DNA of 64,000 nt from NCBI RefSeq assembly GCF_004099695.1, contig NZ_SCHL01000016.1, positions 1-64,000 on the forward strand, in the 5' to 3' direction. Origin of the DNA: Methanosarcina sp. MSH10X1 (GTDB lineage Archaea; Halobacteriota; Methanosarcinia; Methanosarcinales; Methanosarcinaceae). The translations under genes and the position numbers were made by a program. The notes below the pieces were generated by a model that ran no database searches, had not been told where the DNA came from, and worked only from the letters and a program-made list of their open reading frames with translations. Below, one piece after another: positions 53,789-63,096 of this stretch (the first letter of the stretch is position 1; each line of letters opens with the position of its first letter).

Positions 53789-54802
53789 TCACCTCATTGT
53801 GAGATTTCCAGGTTGTTCTGAAAAGTTGTATAAGTAGATATCATTGCTGTCTTCACTATCAACATAGTTCCTGTCCATTCCCCATACAATAGTGTTATTG
53901 TACACTTCTGGTGTTGTATAGACGTCTTCAGGATAGCCATATACCAGTGTGTTTTGCCCCGTAGTTATGTTATATACATATACTCCAGGTGTGCCTTCAT
54001 AATCATCAACACATTTATTGTATACAATTTTATCATTTTGTATGGCAATGTGTGTCCCTGTACTGGCGCCGTATTCATTTCCATCCGGATCAGTGTCAAG
54101 TTGACGTGTAACGTCTATGGTTTCATTTGTTGATGCATCGTACATCGCAATATATCCCTGCTGATTGTACAGGTCAGCCCAGATGACTTTAGTACCCCAT
54201 ATGCGAGGTATGTTTGGATCTCCATATGAACTGACAGTTGCTTTTTCCTGAGTATTGATATCATACATCCTGATAGTAATGTCTGCTTGCGGATCCTCTG
54301 AATATGAGTAATACACCACTTTTGTATCATATATGTCGGGATTACTACCGTTTCCGATTTCAGCTTGTGTGGATGTAGATATGTTCATCAGGTACACGCT
54401 ATCGTTTGCACTCCAGACGATTCTGTCGCCGTGAATAGCAGGTTTGCTATACTGGTCTACATTCTGCGTAATGTAACTTTTTGTGGCTGTTGGAATATCG
54501 TACACAACAAGCCTTGGTGTCCCGCTGCTTTCATCATGCCAAACTAATTTGTTGTCGTAAATATCCGGACTGGATGATCCGGCAGAGCTAACCTTAGTGT
54601 CTGTCCCGTCGGTCAGGTTGTATAGATGAATGACAACTCCATTTGTCCACACTACCTTGTTATCATAAACAGCAGGATCGTATCCTGTGCCAACTTTCAT
54701 AACCTGAGCCGCTGAAGCTGCGGCTGAGATTAAAATTAAAAAAATGAAAACCAGGAATGCTGAAGCTAAAGCTGTTGAACATAGCTTCCCCTTATTTATC
54801 AT
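53789..54802 (-). CDS. Exported 7-bladed propeller protein without PKD or anchor
   Basis: A 337-residue protein, a close paralogue of residues 1-340 of the PGF-CTERM protein at 40987. The signal peptide (about 1-31) is followed by seven blades with PDIYDNKLVW-type strands, ending shortly after the seventh (DIYLYNFSEQ). It lacks the PKD domains, linker and PGF-CTERM of that paralogue, so it is secreted or a truncated derivative. GGGGGT lies seven bases before the ATG, the same leader as in the other two propeller genes. The propeller itself looks intact. Confidence 0.85.
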   Translation of the reverse strand: MINKGKLCSTALASAFLVFIFLILISAAASAAQVMKVGTGYDPAVYDNKVVWTNGVVIHLYNLTDGTDTKVSSAGSSSPDIYDNKLVWHDESSGTPRLVVYDIPTATKSYITQNVDQYSKPAIHGDRIVWSANDSVYLMNISTSTQAEIGNGSNPDIYDTKVVYYSYSEDPQADITIRMYDINTQEKATVSSYGDPNIPRIWGTKVIWADLYNQQGYIAMYDASTNETIDVTRQLDTDPDGNEYGASTGTHIAIQNDKIVYNKCVDDYEGTPGVYVYNITTGQNTLVYGYPEDVYTTPEVYNNTIVWGMDRNYVDSEDSNDIYLYNFSEQPGNLTMR

Positions 54803-55378
54803 TTATCTACCCCCAAGTAGTTTTATTTTCCAAAATTAACGTACAGTTTATAATTCGGATATTTTCAGATCCTTGATCATATCTGAATCATATTAATAAA
54901 GTCAAAGCAATCCAAACCTGTATTTGCTCAGCGAATTATTTGTTAAATTAGACAAAGACTAAGCAGATATATAATTTTCCAAATAAAATATATCTAACCT
55001 TTGGGTGAAAAGAGGAAAAATGTAATTTTTGAGAAAGCCTTCTGGTCTTTTCCAGCTTTTTCTGAGCCCATTTACTTGAAAAAATGTATAACTGGTAATC
55101 TCAAGGCTGAATTGCAAAAATGAACTGGTAGATAAGCCCAGAATATAAAGGGCAGCTTCCGGCTCACGGATATCTCTCTGCTGCGATCTTTCTTACCGAT
55201 CTTGCAGGGACCTGATAGCCATACCTTTCAGCTACGTATTTGGGAAGAGTGCGGCAGCTCCGCATCTGGAAAAAATACAGTCAATTAAAGAATAATTGCC
55301 GGAAATTAAAACGCCGGGGCAGATAATTGCATCATTATAAACCTGCCCTCAGGTATTTTGCTTTTGAAGATACTGTAA
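54803..55378. other. Intergenic region with one possible very small gene
   Basis: The first 200 bp are AT-rich and hold the promoter of the 54802 propeller gene. A 33-codon frame (55164-55265) is listed separately. The remaining parts (55020-55160 and 55270-55375) show nothing recognisable. Confidence 0.5.
55164..55265 (-). CDS. Possible 33-residue basic peptide
   Basis: The minus strand reads MRSCRTLPKYVAERYGYQVP and then ARSVRKIAAERYP before TGA. The stretch is GC-richer than its surroundings, and its residues look like a real helical DNA- or RNA-binding peptide (alternating basic and aromatic). There is no ribosome binding site before the ATG; the frame opens only a few codons earlier, after a TGA. 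It may be a genuine small protein, or a remnant of a lost larger gene. Confidence 0.3.
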   Translation of the reverse strand: MRSCRTLPKYVAERYGYQVPARSVRKIAAERYP

Positions 55379-56035
55379 TTAAACAATCTCTGCGATCTTC
55401 CTTGCTGATGCTTTAAGTGCTTCTCTTGCCCCTGCCTCGGTAAGCCCGGCTCCCATTGCGATTTTCAGGGCAGTTTCATCCGTAATAAGGTTTTCAGGGG
55501 CATGGGTATCAGTATTCACCAGAAGGGTTGCACCGGTTTGAAGAGCAAGCCTGGCTACATGGCCGTTTGTCCGGTTGTGCCCGTTTCTTGCTGTAATTTC
55601 AAGACAAACGCCGTTTTCTTCCGCAGTTTCGACATCTTCCTCGGAGATTAAGCCAGGGTGGGCGAGAATATCCACGTATTCACATGCGGCTGCCGCTGCA
55701 TTTGTTCCGGGGGCAACCGGCTCGGCGATAGTTTCCCCATGCACGACCACGATTTCTGCACCCAGTTCTTTTGCTTTCTCTGCAAGGGGAGCGATCTTCC
55801 GGGGGGGCACATGCGTCAGCTCAACACCGGACAAAACGCGGATATCCCACTCGCTTTCGAGGTATTTTGCTTTCTTTGCAGCTTCTATAAGCTGTTCGAG
55901 ATTGGTATAATCGGCGTGGTCGGTAAGTGCAATAGCCTCATAGCCGTGAATGACCGCCCGCCTGACAAGCTCGCTGGGGATCAGTTCCCCGTCACTGAAA
56001 ATCGTGTGAGTATGAAGATCAATCAACCGGATCAC
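55379..56035 (-). CDS. PHP-domain metal-dependent phosphoesterase
   Basis: A 218-residue PHP protein. The metal-binding motifs are in order: DLHTHTIFSDGE (H8, H10), LTDHAD, GVELTHV, VVHGET, LAHPGL, EITARNGH and NTDTHAP. All the expected His/Asp/Glu ligands are present, so a trinuclear metal phosphoesterase is likely. Related proteins include histidinol phosphatase and RNase/DNase-type PHP enzymes; the substrate is unknown. The start is GTG at 56035. It is not linked to histidine genes here. Confidence 0.88.
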   Translation of the reverse strand: MIRLIDLHTHTIFSDGELIPSELVRRAVIHGYEAIALTDHADYTNLEQLIEAAKKAKYLESEWDIRVLSGVELTHVPPRKIAPLAEKAKELGAEIVVVHGETIAEPVAPGTNAAAAACEYVDILAHPGLISEEDVETAEENGVCLEITARNGHNRTNGHVARLALQTGATLLVNTDTHAPENLITDETALKIAMGAGLTEAGAREALKASARKIAEIV

Positions 56036-56122
56036 CGTGTTTGGAAGACATCTTAACCTTTACTGTGTTTACTTTTCTGCATTTCAGTTTTTAATTACAA
56101 TATTATATTTAATTATAGTATT

Positions 56123-56300
56123 GTATGTTACTGTATTCTGTATGTGACTGTATTCTGTATGTTACTGTATTATTCTGTATGTTACTGTATGCAGTATGTT
56201 ACTGTATTCTGTATGTTACTGTATTCTGTATGTTACTGTATGCAGTATGTTACTGTATGCAGTATGTTACTGTATGCAGTATGTTACATCTTACTGTATT
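56123..56300. repeat. About ten ~17-bp tandem repeats
   Basis: Units of GTATGTTACTGTATTCT or GTATGTTACTGTATGCA run in tandem, with a few longer units, between the start of the PHP gene and the 3' end of rlmE. Open frames through the array (rich in CYCMLLY) are by-products of the repeat. Confidence 0.8.
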
Positions 56301-56336
56301 CGGCACAGCACTATAATTGACTGGACTTTTAAGAAG

Positions 56337-57128
56337 TTATTCAGATTTCTCAGTTTTCCCGAGCCTTTCTGCGACCTCGGCAAAAGCAAAGTTCGGCTTG
56401 ACGTCCGTGATTTTAATCCGGACTTTTTCTCCCATCTCAACTTCCTTTACGAAGACAACGAACCCTTCGATGAGCACGGCGCCGTCCCCGCTTGAGCCCA
56501 GCTTCTCGATATCCACAACGAATTCGTTGCCTTTACGGAGCGGGGCTGTAAGGAACTTCTTTCCGATAACATAGATTTCCGCGCTCTGTGACCGTGAAGC
56601 TTGAGGAGAATAGGCTGTAGTCCGGACAAAGTTGTCCCTGACCGTCTGCATGTAGTCGCCAAACATATCTCCCTGGAAGACCTTGACAACAAAGTTCCCT
56701 TTGGGCTTGAGAATTTTTTTCGCACATTCCAGGGCTGAGGTTGCAAGCTCGATTGACCTTGCATGGTCGTAAGACCAGTTTCCTGACAGATTAGGGGCTG
56801 CGTCACAGATTACCACATCGGCTCCTTTTGCCCCTACGATCTGAATAATCTTTTTAATTGTGGATTCGGCGTTTATATCGCCCTGAATGGTCTCGACTCC
56901 CTCGATTGGGTCAATTCTCTGCAAATCCACGCCAAGGACCTTTCCCCCGGACAGTTCCTTTGCAACCTGGAGCCATCCGCCCGGAGCTGCTCCCAGATCG
57001 ACAACCGAATCTCCCCGGTTGATAATTTTATATTTTTCATTAATCTGTTTAAGCTTGAAGGAAGCCCTGGATCGGTAGCCTTCCTCTTTTGCCTGACGAT
57101 AATAGTAGTCTCTTCTGTCTCTTGCCAT
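56337..57128 (-). CDS. rlmE: 23S rRNA (uridine 2'-O) methyltransferase with TRAM domain
   Basis: A 263-residue RlmE/FtsJ-type enzyme that methylates the ribose of a uridine in the A-loop of 23S rRNA. K25 (in RASFKL), the SAM motif DLGAAPGGW (D44 onward), CDAAPN and VVKVFQGDM provide the K-D-K-E catalytic set. Residues 205-260 form an added TRAM RNA-binding domain, as in other euryarchaeal members and absent from bacterial FtsJ. The start MARDRRDYYYRQAKEEGYRS is the typical N-terminus. Confidence 0.94.
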   Translation of the reverse strand: MARDRRDYYYRQAKEEGYRSRASFKLKQINEKYKIINRGDSVVDLGAAPGGWLQVAKELSGGKVLGVDLQRIDPIEGVETIQGDINAESTIKKIIQIVGAKGADVVICDAAPNLSGNWSYDHARSIELATSALECAKKILKPKGNFVVKVFQGDMFGDYMQTVRDNFVRTTAYSPQASRSQSAEIYVIGKKFLTAPLRKGNEFVVDIEKLGSSGDGAVLIEGFVVFVKEVEMGEKVRIKITDVKPNFAFAEVAERLGKTEKSE

Positions 57129-57283
57129 TGTTACTTTTCCTGCACTGAAAGCTGATATAGATTGCGCAAAAATGTTTTTATTATGAACTCATGGATCTAT
57201 TGTCAATTATCTCCGGATCTATTGTCAATGATTTCCGGATCTGTTGTCAATATTTGCTATTCTTCTTTTACCAATACTGAATC

Positions 57284-58012
57284 TTATACTTCAATATGAG
57301 CATTTGTATGCTTGCCTTCGTCTGTACTGAATAAAATTACGGAAGATATCAGTATGATCACGGCTATCCATACTGCTTTAACTCCAATAAACGAAGTAAG
57401 CAATCCTCCCAGAATAGCTCCTGCTAAAAACGAAAGGTTAATCATGGAAAACCGGACTGCTTGAAAAGCCGATTTATAGTCTTTTCTTGTGACAGCAATA
57501 TAAGCTTCCTGGGTAGCCGATCGTAGATTTCCGGTGATCGCAATTGTGTTATACGGAGAACCGACAAGTTTGCGAAATACAGAAAACTGGATAGCTGCTA
57601 CAAATGAGATTGCAACAGTTACCATCATATCAGGACCTGTATAAGGTATAAAACCTACGATAAAAAGGACTGCAATTTCAAGAATTAAAACTGCTCTTTC
57701 GGTATCCGGTATTAACAGGTTCATCGAAGGTTTTTTAATTATCTCGGCAACTACTACTCCGACGACAAATGCCAGAACAGGTACTGCGTAAAGTACTGCC
57801 TTTTCCCATTCTCCTGCTGCAGCTTCTATACCCATGAGCACGACATTTCCTGTCTGGGCATTGGCAAAAACCCCGCCTCTTCCTACGAATGTATAAGCAT
57901 CAAGAAATCCCCCTACTATTGCAAGGAGTATTCCAAGCTCCACAGATTCGGAGGTCAATTTTTTGAAATTTATTTTATTGTCGTTTTTCATCATTTGCAT
58001 TTTATCATTCAA
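57284..58012 (-). CDS. DUF1275 (YoaK) family membrane protein
   Basis: A 242-residue protein with about six membrane helices. The DUF1275 signature GGFLDAYTFV and FANAQTGNVVLMGI is clear, followed by the second conserved block GNLRSATQEAY. The function of the family is unknown; the internal symmetry suggests a small transporter. The gene lies alone on the minus strand, with a MITE-like copy just upstream (58085-58197). Confidence 0.88.
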   Translation of the reverse strand: MNDKMQMMKNDNKINFKKLTSESVELGILLAIVGGFLDAYTFVGRGGVFANAQTGNVVLMGIEAAAGEWEKAVLYAVPVLAFVVGVVVAEIIKKPSMNLLIPDTERAVLILEIAVLFIVGFIPYTGPDMMVTVAISFVAAIQFSVFRKLVGSPYNTIAITGNLRSATQEAYIAVTRKDYKSAFQAVRFSMINLSFLAGAILGGLLTSFIGVKAVWIAVIILISSVILFSTDEGKHTNAHIEV

Positions 58013-58084
58013 AACTCTAGAATCGTATTTAATTGTAACAAGCCTGCCTCCTTATTATATTTAAGCTTTTTTATAAAATATAGA

Positions 58085-58197
58085 GGACTTACGCACCTGG
58101 TGTAAAAAATCATACATAACAGACGTTGTAGTCAAACCCCATTTTTGGATAATTGGAAAATTAATATACTTATTTCTCAGTTCAACTGCTTAAGTCC
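58085..58197. mobile_element. MITE-like element, copy 3
   Basis: GGACTTACGC (58085-58094) and GCTTAAGTCC (58188-58197) match as an inverted repeat with one mismatch. The element is 113 bp and shares the CAGTTCAAC block before the right end with copy 1 at 2120. It lies 73 nt before the DUF1275 start codon, so it may affect that promoter. Confidence 0.7.
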
Positions 58198-58344
58198 GAT
58201 TATATTATTTTCGGGCTTTATAGAAAACCTATATAAGCCAGTTTCAAAAAGCTAAAAGTAAATCAGTAGAAATATATCCGGTTCAGTTAAAATTAGTCTT
58301 CGCTTCATTAATCATATCAATACAAAATCTTTTAGTTTCTACTG

Positions 58345-59175
58345 CTATCCAAGGCTAAAGAGTTCTGGGTTCAATATCAAATCATTTTTAACGTTAATTA
58401 TTTTATTAAAAACCGATAGCCAGGGAACATCATCTCTAATTGTTGGAGCTTTCATGTGTAAATTATGGATATGGCATCCTTTTATAGATTCGTCAGGTAT
58501 CATTTCAATGTTATTGATAAAATGACTATTTACATTATTAGAATAATCTTTGGATACCGGTGTGCACATAGTCCTAAAGTCTACAACAAAGCCTATATAC
58601 TTCTGATATGAAGGATAATTTGTAATTAAATACTCCCAGAATTCTTTCATCTGTATACCTTTAGAGATCACATGTCCGGTTCTGTTTTCAATGAGAATAG
58701 TTGGCTTTACTTCGAATTCGTCTTTAAAATTATTAAACAATTTAATAGCAGATTCAGCAATATATTGGTTCGTATTAGGCTTTTTTCCTGGATGGATTTC
58801 TATCACGGAAGGAGGTAATCCAATATACTTGGCAATATCTATATTCATCTCTATAAACCGATTTACCCATGGTTCACTGTACCATTTTAAATAGCATTTA
58901 GGGGCTAAAGCAGGTTCCGTGTGAAAAATGTATCTAATGTCTCTTGGACGTTCATCATCTTTCAAATACAATTTACTTATAGCTTCTTTAGTTAGAAATT
59001 CACCAGCACTTAATCCTAAAAATTCAGTCTCGGTTTTTCTGACAAAATGAGCAGGTAACTCTACAAAATTAAATTTATATCGTTTTGCTTTTTCCCATCG
59101 ATTAAGCAATCCTCCTCTACAATTTTTAGAGTTGACTCCACCGACATTAGGAAATACAAACCATGTTTCACTCAT
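58345..59175 (-). CDS. TIM-barrel protein of the AP endonuclease 2/xylose isomerase type
   Basis: A 276-residue protein. The pattern VIEIHPGKK, ILIENRTGH, FVVDFRTMC and GCHIHNLHMK places E, H and D residues at the ends of successive strands, as in the metal-binding AP_endonuc_2 barrels. Substrates in this fold include sugars and abasic DNA; none can be chosen here. The C-terminus (NPELFSLG) stops soon after the last strand and may be slightly shortened. AT-rich codon use unlike its neighbours rlmE and the Vms1-like gene suggests recent gain. Confidence 0.65.
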   Translation of the reverse strand: MSETWFVFPNVGGVNSKNCRGGLLNRWEKAKRYKFNFVELPAHFVRKTETEFLGLSAGEFLTKEAISKLYLKDDERPRDIRYIFHTEPALAPKCYLKWYSEPWVNRFIEMNIDIAKYIGLPPSVIEIHPGKKPNTNQYIAESAIKLFNNFKDEFEVKPTILIENRTGHVISKGIQMKEFWEYLITNYPSYQKYIGFVVDFRTMCTPVSKDYSNNVNSHFINNIEMIPDESIKGCHIHNLHMKAPTIRDDVPWLSVFNKIINVKNDLILNPELFSLG

Positions 59176-59354
59176 ACATATCTAAGTAATTCTTACTGTT
59201 TGACAGCTTATTATACTTTTGCTACCTTTATGGTTCTTGGATTCTTATTTCTAAACAATAGGCAGTCTCCCGAATTTGCTGTAAATTCGCGGTTATAAAG
59301 TTGAAAGTTCTTCTCTGACGCTTTTTCGGAACTTCGAGTAAAGATTCTCATGCT

Positions 59355-60395
59355 TTACAGCAAATACCGTCTTGAGCTTAAAACCGCCCTGAGAATTTCT
59401 TCACCGTCTGTCTTTTCAACCCTGATATCGGACGGCTTTTCAATTATTTCAAGGTTAAGGGGCAGACGTTTCCGGATTTCCCCAATTAGCTGAAAATCCC
59501 CGCTCAGAATGACAAAGTCAATTGACCTGTTTTCTTCAAGAACCCTATCCAGAGCCTCAATAACTTTGTCCATGTGATGCGCGATATCCTCTTCCCTCAG
59601 GCGCTCGAAGCGCCGCTGGCTAAAGCCTCCTTTGCTGTGTTTCTCCTTTACGCTGCTGCGGATAAGCTCCTCGGTATCGAAGACCCGCGCATCGGGAGTA
59701 AAGCCAATGAAAGATTCGCCTGCATGCAGGACACAGACAAGCATTCGGTAGTCCTTACTCAAAATTTCTTCAAGCAAAGCAACCTCAAAACTATTCCCGA
59801 GCTGCCAGGCTGGAGAAGTTATGGGAACAGGAAGAGCTATAGCTTCGCAGACTATGCGGTGAAGGTCATAGAACAGTACAGCGCCTGTTTCGGAATCAAG
59901 CCTGTCAAGAAGCGTACGGGTTTCTTCTTCTACGCGCTCAAGAAGCTTTTCACTCAGTACATCTGAGAGACGGGTATCCGGGGGCAGATAAACGGTCAGC
60001 AGGTCGCCTGAAGGAGAGTAAAAGGATTTGAGTTTTGAAAGGTAAGCCAGAACCGCTTGCGGACTCAGGGTTTCAATCCCGCGGAACTTCAGTTTGCCCT
60101 CGGATTCAGTCCTGACTGTTTCGAGCTCGTGGGAGAGAGTCCGGGTTCGAATACGTTCCTGGTTTAAAAGGGCTTCGGCTTCCTGCCTGTCCGCAACTGC
60201 CTGCCTCGCAAGAGCTTCTTTCTTTTCAAGCTGGCTTTTTGCAGTCCGCAGGTCGAGTTCCAGGTTAACGACCTGCGAGTTGAGCCGGTCGATCTCAAGT
60301 TCGAGCTGCCCTTTTCCCGAAATTTTTCCTATAAGCGTACCCAGTCCCTTTTTCGTAACTTCAGGGGCTTCTTTCTTTACTGTTTTATTATTCAT
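59355..60395 (-). CDS. Vms1/Ankzf1-like peptidyl-tRNA hydrolase
   Basis: A 346-residue protein. Residues 20-105 form a coiled coil. From about 125 on lies a release-factor-like VLRF1 domain with SKGGFSQRRFERLRE, where Q260 is in the position of the catalytic glutamine of Vms1/ANKZF1. In eukaryotes these enzymes free nascent chains from stalled 60S ribosomes. An archaeal equivalent would act in ribosome rescue, perhaps with archaeal Rqc/NEMF proteins; no such partner is in the window. No CCA-specific C-terminal domain or ankyrin repeats are present. Confidence 0.82.
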   Translation of the reverse strand: MNNKTVKKEAPEVTKKGLGTLIGKISGKGQLELEIDRLNSQVVNLELDLRTAKSQLEKKEALARQAVADRQEAEALLNQERIRTRTLSHELETVRTESEGKLKFRGIETLSPQAVLAYLSKLKSFYSPSGDLLTVYLPPDTRLSDVLSEKLLERVEEETRTLLDRLDSETGAVLFYDLHRIVCEAIALPVPITSPAWQLGNSFEVALLEEILSKDYRMLVCVLHAGESFIGFTPDARVFDTEELIRSSVKEKHSKGGFSQRRFERLREEDIAHHMDKVIEALDRVLEENRSIDFVILSGDFQLIGEIRKRLPLNLEIIEKPSDIRVEKTDGEEILRAVLSSRRYLL

Positions 60396-60681
60396 CTATT
60401 CCTTCCCGACCATGCTCCGGCTTCAATAAGAGTCAATAATTTTATAGTTGATATTTTAACTCTTAAAGGTTTAGCTTTATTTTTTGATTATATTTCAGAT
60501 TTATTAATAAAATAAAGTCTTCCTATAAAGCTTCTCTATCAATTTTAATCCTTTGTATTTCGAAAGTTTTAAGAATATCGTATTGAATGTCACTTTGCTT
60601 CAGGAACGTTTTCTGAAAAGCAAATCGATTTAAGAAATCATTGCCCAGTTTATAAACTTTATAGATCACTCCGGTGCCTGA

Positions 60682-62037
60682 ATGAAAACCCCATTAAAAG
60701 ACGCTCAGAACCTGACGGACCAGAAAGGTCCGAATAAGGAGAATCCCGGTAAGAAGGAACCGGATCGAGTAAACGAAACGGACAAACAGGACAGGCAAAA
60801 AGCCCCCAGGTGCAAAACCGAAAATTTCCATCCCACGCTCTGGATCCAGGGACAGAAAAGTTCTTCTCTTGCCGGAAAAACCATAGTTCTCGGCATTACA
60901 GGCAGCATTGGGGCGGTAAGAACCGTGGAACTTGCAAGAGAGCTGATTAGAAACGGAGCTGAAGTCCACGCTGTCATGACAGAGGCTGCCACGCATATTT
61001 TGCACCCTGATGCCCTGCACTATGCTACGGGAAACCCTGCAATTACCGAACTAGGAGGCAGGGTCGAGCATGTGGAATTCTGCGGGCTTAAGGGCAGGGC
61101 AGATCTTCTCCTTATAGCCCCTGCAACAGCAAACACCGTAGGGAAGATCGCATATGGAATAGACGATACTCCTGTGACGTCATTTGCAACAACTGCCCTT
61201 GGTTCTGGCGTGCCTGTAATGATTGTCCCTGCAATGCACGAATCGATGTTCAGGCATCCGGCTGTAGTTGAGAACCTGGTAAAACTGAAAAGCTGGGGAA
61301 TCCGGGTTGTGGGTCCCAGGCTGGAAGAAGGCATTGCAAAAATTGCAGCAAATGAAGAAATCGTGCTCGAAGTCGAGAGAGTTCTCGGAAGCAAAGCCCT
61401 TGAAAACCGGAAGGTAATTATCACGAGCGGCTCAACTGCCGAAAGGCTGGACCCTATCCGAATCCTGACGAACCGGGCTTCGGGCAAAACCGGCAGGGAA
61501 CTTGCCCTTGAAGCTTACCGCAATGGGGCTGACGTAACCCTGGTACACCGGGACAGGCTCGGGTTTGCGGGAATCAGTGAGATTTTTGCAGAGAGCGCTG
61601 CCGACATGACCGAAACTGTACTCTCGGAACTTGAGAAGGGGTATGATGTCCTTATCAGTTCGGCAGCAATTGCAGACTATACAGCCGAGCCCTCTCCCGA
61701 AAAAATAAAATCGGGAGGAGAATTTACCTTGAGTCTGAAACCGACCCGCAAACTGATAAAGGAATGTCGTGAGAAACATCCTGACCTTGTAATCGTAGGC
61801 TTCAAAGCTGAAACCGGGGTTGAAAGGCAGGAACTTCTGAAAAGGGCAGTTTCAACCCTTAAAGCCTCAAAGCTTGACCTTATTGCAGCAAACGATGTCG
61901 CAAAAGGCGGTATGGGCACCGAAGAAAACGAACTGTACCTGCTTGGGCGGGTAAAAGGCGACCCCAAACACGTAAGCGGGAACAAGCGCAAACTTGCAAC
62001 CTCTATTCTCGAAGAGGTAGCCGAACTGTTAAAATAA
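60682..62037 (+). CDS. coaBC: Bifunctional phosphopantothenoylcysteine decarboxylase / phosphopantothenate-cysteine ligase
   Basis: The 451-residue CoaBC makes 4'-phosphopantetheine from phosphopantothenate and cysteine in two steps. The N-terminal flavin domain (CoaC) begins at about residue 63 (KTIVLGITGSIGAVRTVELA), with the decarboxylase blocks IAPATANTVGKIAYGI and PAMHESMF. The CoaB domain starts near residue 245 (VIITSGSTAERLDPIRILTN) and has ANDVAKGGMG near the end. The first 45 residues are a charged, low-complexity extension. It is followed after 156 nt by pantoate kinase and later by phosphopantothenate synthetase. Confidence 0.94.
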   Translation: MKTPLKDAQNLTDQKGPNKENPGKKEPDRVNETDKQDRQKAPRCKTENFHPTLWIQGQKSSSLAGKTIVLGITGSIGAVRTVELARELIRNGAEVHAVMTEAATHILHPDALHYATGNPAITELGGRVEHVEFCGLKGRADLLLIAPATANTVGKIAYGIDDTPVTSFATTALGSGVPVMIVPAMHESMFRHPAVVENLVKLKSWGIRVVGPRLEEGIAKIAANEEIVLEVERVLGSKALENRKVIITSGSTAERLDPIRILTNRASGKTGRELALEAYRNGADVTLVHRDRLGFAGISEIFAESAADMTETVLSELEKGYDVLISSAAIADYTAEPSPEKIKSGGEFTLSLKPTRKLIKECREKHPDLVIVGFKAETGVERQELLKRAVSTLKASKLDLIAANDVAKGGMGTEENELYLLGRVKGDPKHVSGNKRKLATSILEEVAELLK

Positions 62038-62193
62038 AAACTCTCGTGAAGTAAATGCTCTGCTGAAAATATCAAATATACTGCAGAGTATTCCAGGGTG
62101 TTTCACAGAAGTCCGGAAGTATTCTGCAAAGCATTTTGCAAAACAGGAACGAACTTTGAAAAAATGATTGAAATTGTAAAAAAGGCGTTTTCT

Positions 62194-63096
62194 ATGTATA
62201 CATATGAGAGTGAGGGAGCAGACTTTCTGGCAAAAGCCTATGCTCCGGGACACATTACAGGCTTTTTCCAGATCCACGAGCATGAAAATCCTCATCGCAA
62301 GGGTTCTACAGGCTGCGGAATCGTACTGAACGGTGGCGTTACCACCGAAGTAAAGGTCGGCGAGTCTGTAGAAGAATCCGCGGTCTTCCTTAACGGGAAA
62401 AGGGTTGAAGGCAGAACCAGCCGTACAGTTGCAGAGGCAATGACCGGGGTGCCTGTAAGGATTAAGAGCTGGGCAGAAATCCCTACCGGTTGCGGATTCG
62501 GAGCTTCGGGTGCAGGAGCTCTCGGGACAGCTTATGCCCTGAACAGGGCACTCTCCCTGAACCAGACCGTAAAAAACCTGACCGAATATGCCCACGTAGC
62601 CGAAGTTGTTAACCGCAGCGGGCTTGGGGATATTGCTGCCCAGTCCAGCGGGGGAGTTGTAATCAGGCTCCGGCCGGGTGGGCCCGAATACGGGCTTGTG
62701 GACAGGATTCCGGCTCCCGAAGCCAGGGTTTTCTGTATTGTGCTTGGCGAAATCTCCACCAATTCAGTGCTTGGGGACGAAGCTGCAGCCGGAAGAATAA
62801 ACAGTGCAGGAAAAACAGCCATGTCCGAGCTGCTCAAAAAACCCACACTTGAGAATTTCATGCAACAGGCAAAGGCATTTGCCAGTAAAACCGATCTTAT
62901 GAGCAGCAGAGCGAAAGACGTGATCGAAGCCGCAAACGCAAGTGGTGGGTTTGCTTCCCAGGCAATGCTTGGTGATACTGTTTTTGCAATTGCCCCATAC
63001 TCCCAGGAGTTCCCTCTCTACGAAGCTCTTCAGGAATTCGGGCAGGTACTGGAATACGGTATAAGCACCTGTGTGCCGAAGTTAATGAATGAATAA
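62194..63096 (+). CDS. Pantoate kinase (PoK, GHMP family)
   Basis: About 300 residues from the ATG at 62194 (MYTYESEGADFLAKAYAPGH). Archaea phosphorylate pantoate before joining beta-alanine, the reverse order of bacteria, and this GHMP-type kinase performs that step. The ATP loop is PTGCGFGASGAGALGTAYAL, and the first conserved block is APGHITGFFQIHE. Longer starts at 62164 and 62098 (GTG) exist, but add residues not seen at the start of other family members. The association with coaBC and the synthetase gene at 63489 supports the assignment. Confidence 0.9.
   Translation: MYTYESEGADFLAKAYAPGHITGFFQIHEHENPHRKGSTGCGIVLNGGVTTEVKVGESVEESAVFLNGKRVEGRTSRTVAEAMTGVPVRIKSWAEIPTGCGFGASGAGALGTAYALNRALSLNQTVKNLTEYAHVAEVVNRSGLGDIAAQSSGGVVIRLRPGGPEYGLVDRIPAPEARVFCIVLGEISTNSVLGDEAAAGRINSAGKTAMSELLKKPTLENFMQQAKAFASKTDLMSSRAKDVIEAANASGGFASQAMLGDTVFAIAPYSQEFPLYEALQEFGQVLEYGISTCVPKLMNE

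Noticed and set aside
56123-56495. Cys/Tyr/Leu-rich frames over the 17-bp repeats
   Set aside because: Low-complexity translation of a tandem repeat; the frames run antisense into rlmE.
60121-60160. tRNA-like GGTTCGAAT box
   Set aside because: It lies inside the Vms1-like coding sequence and no cloverleaf can be formed around it.
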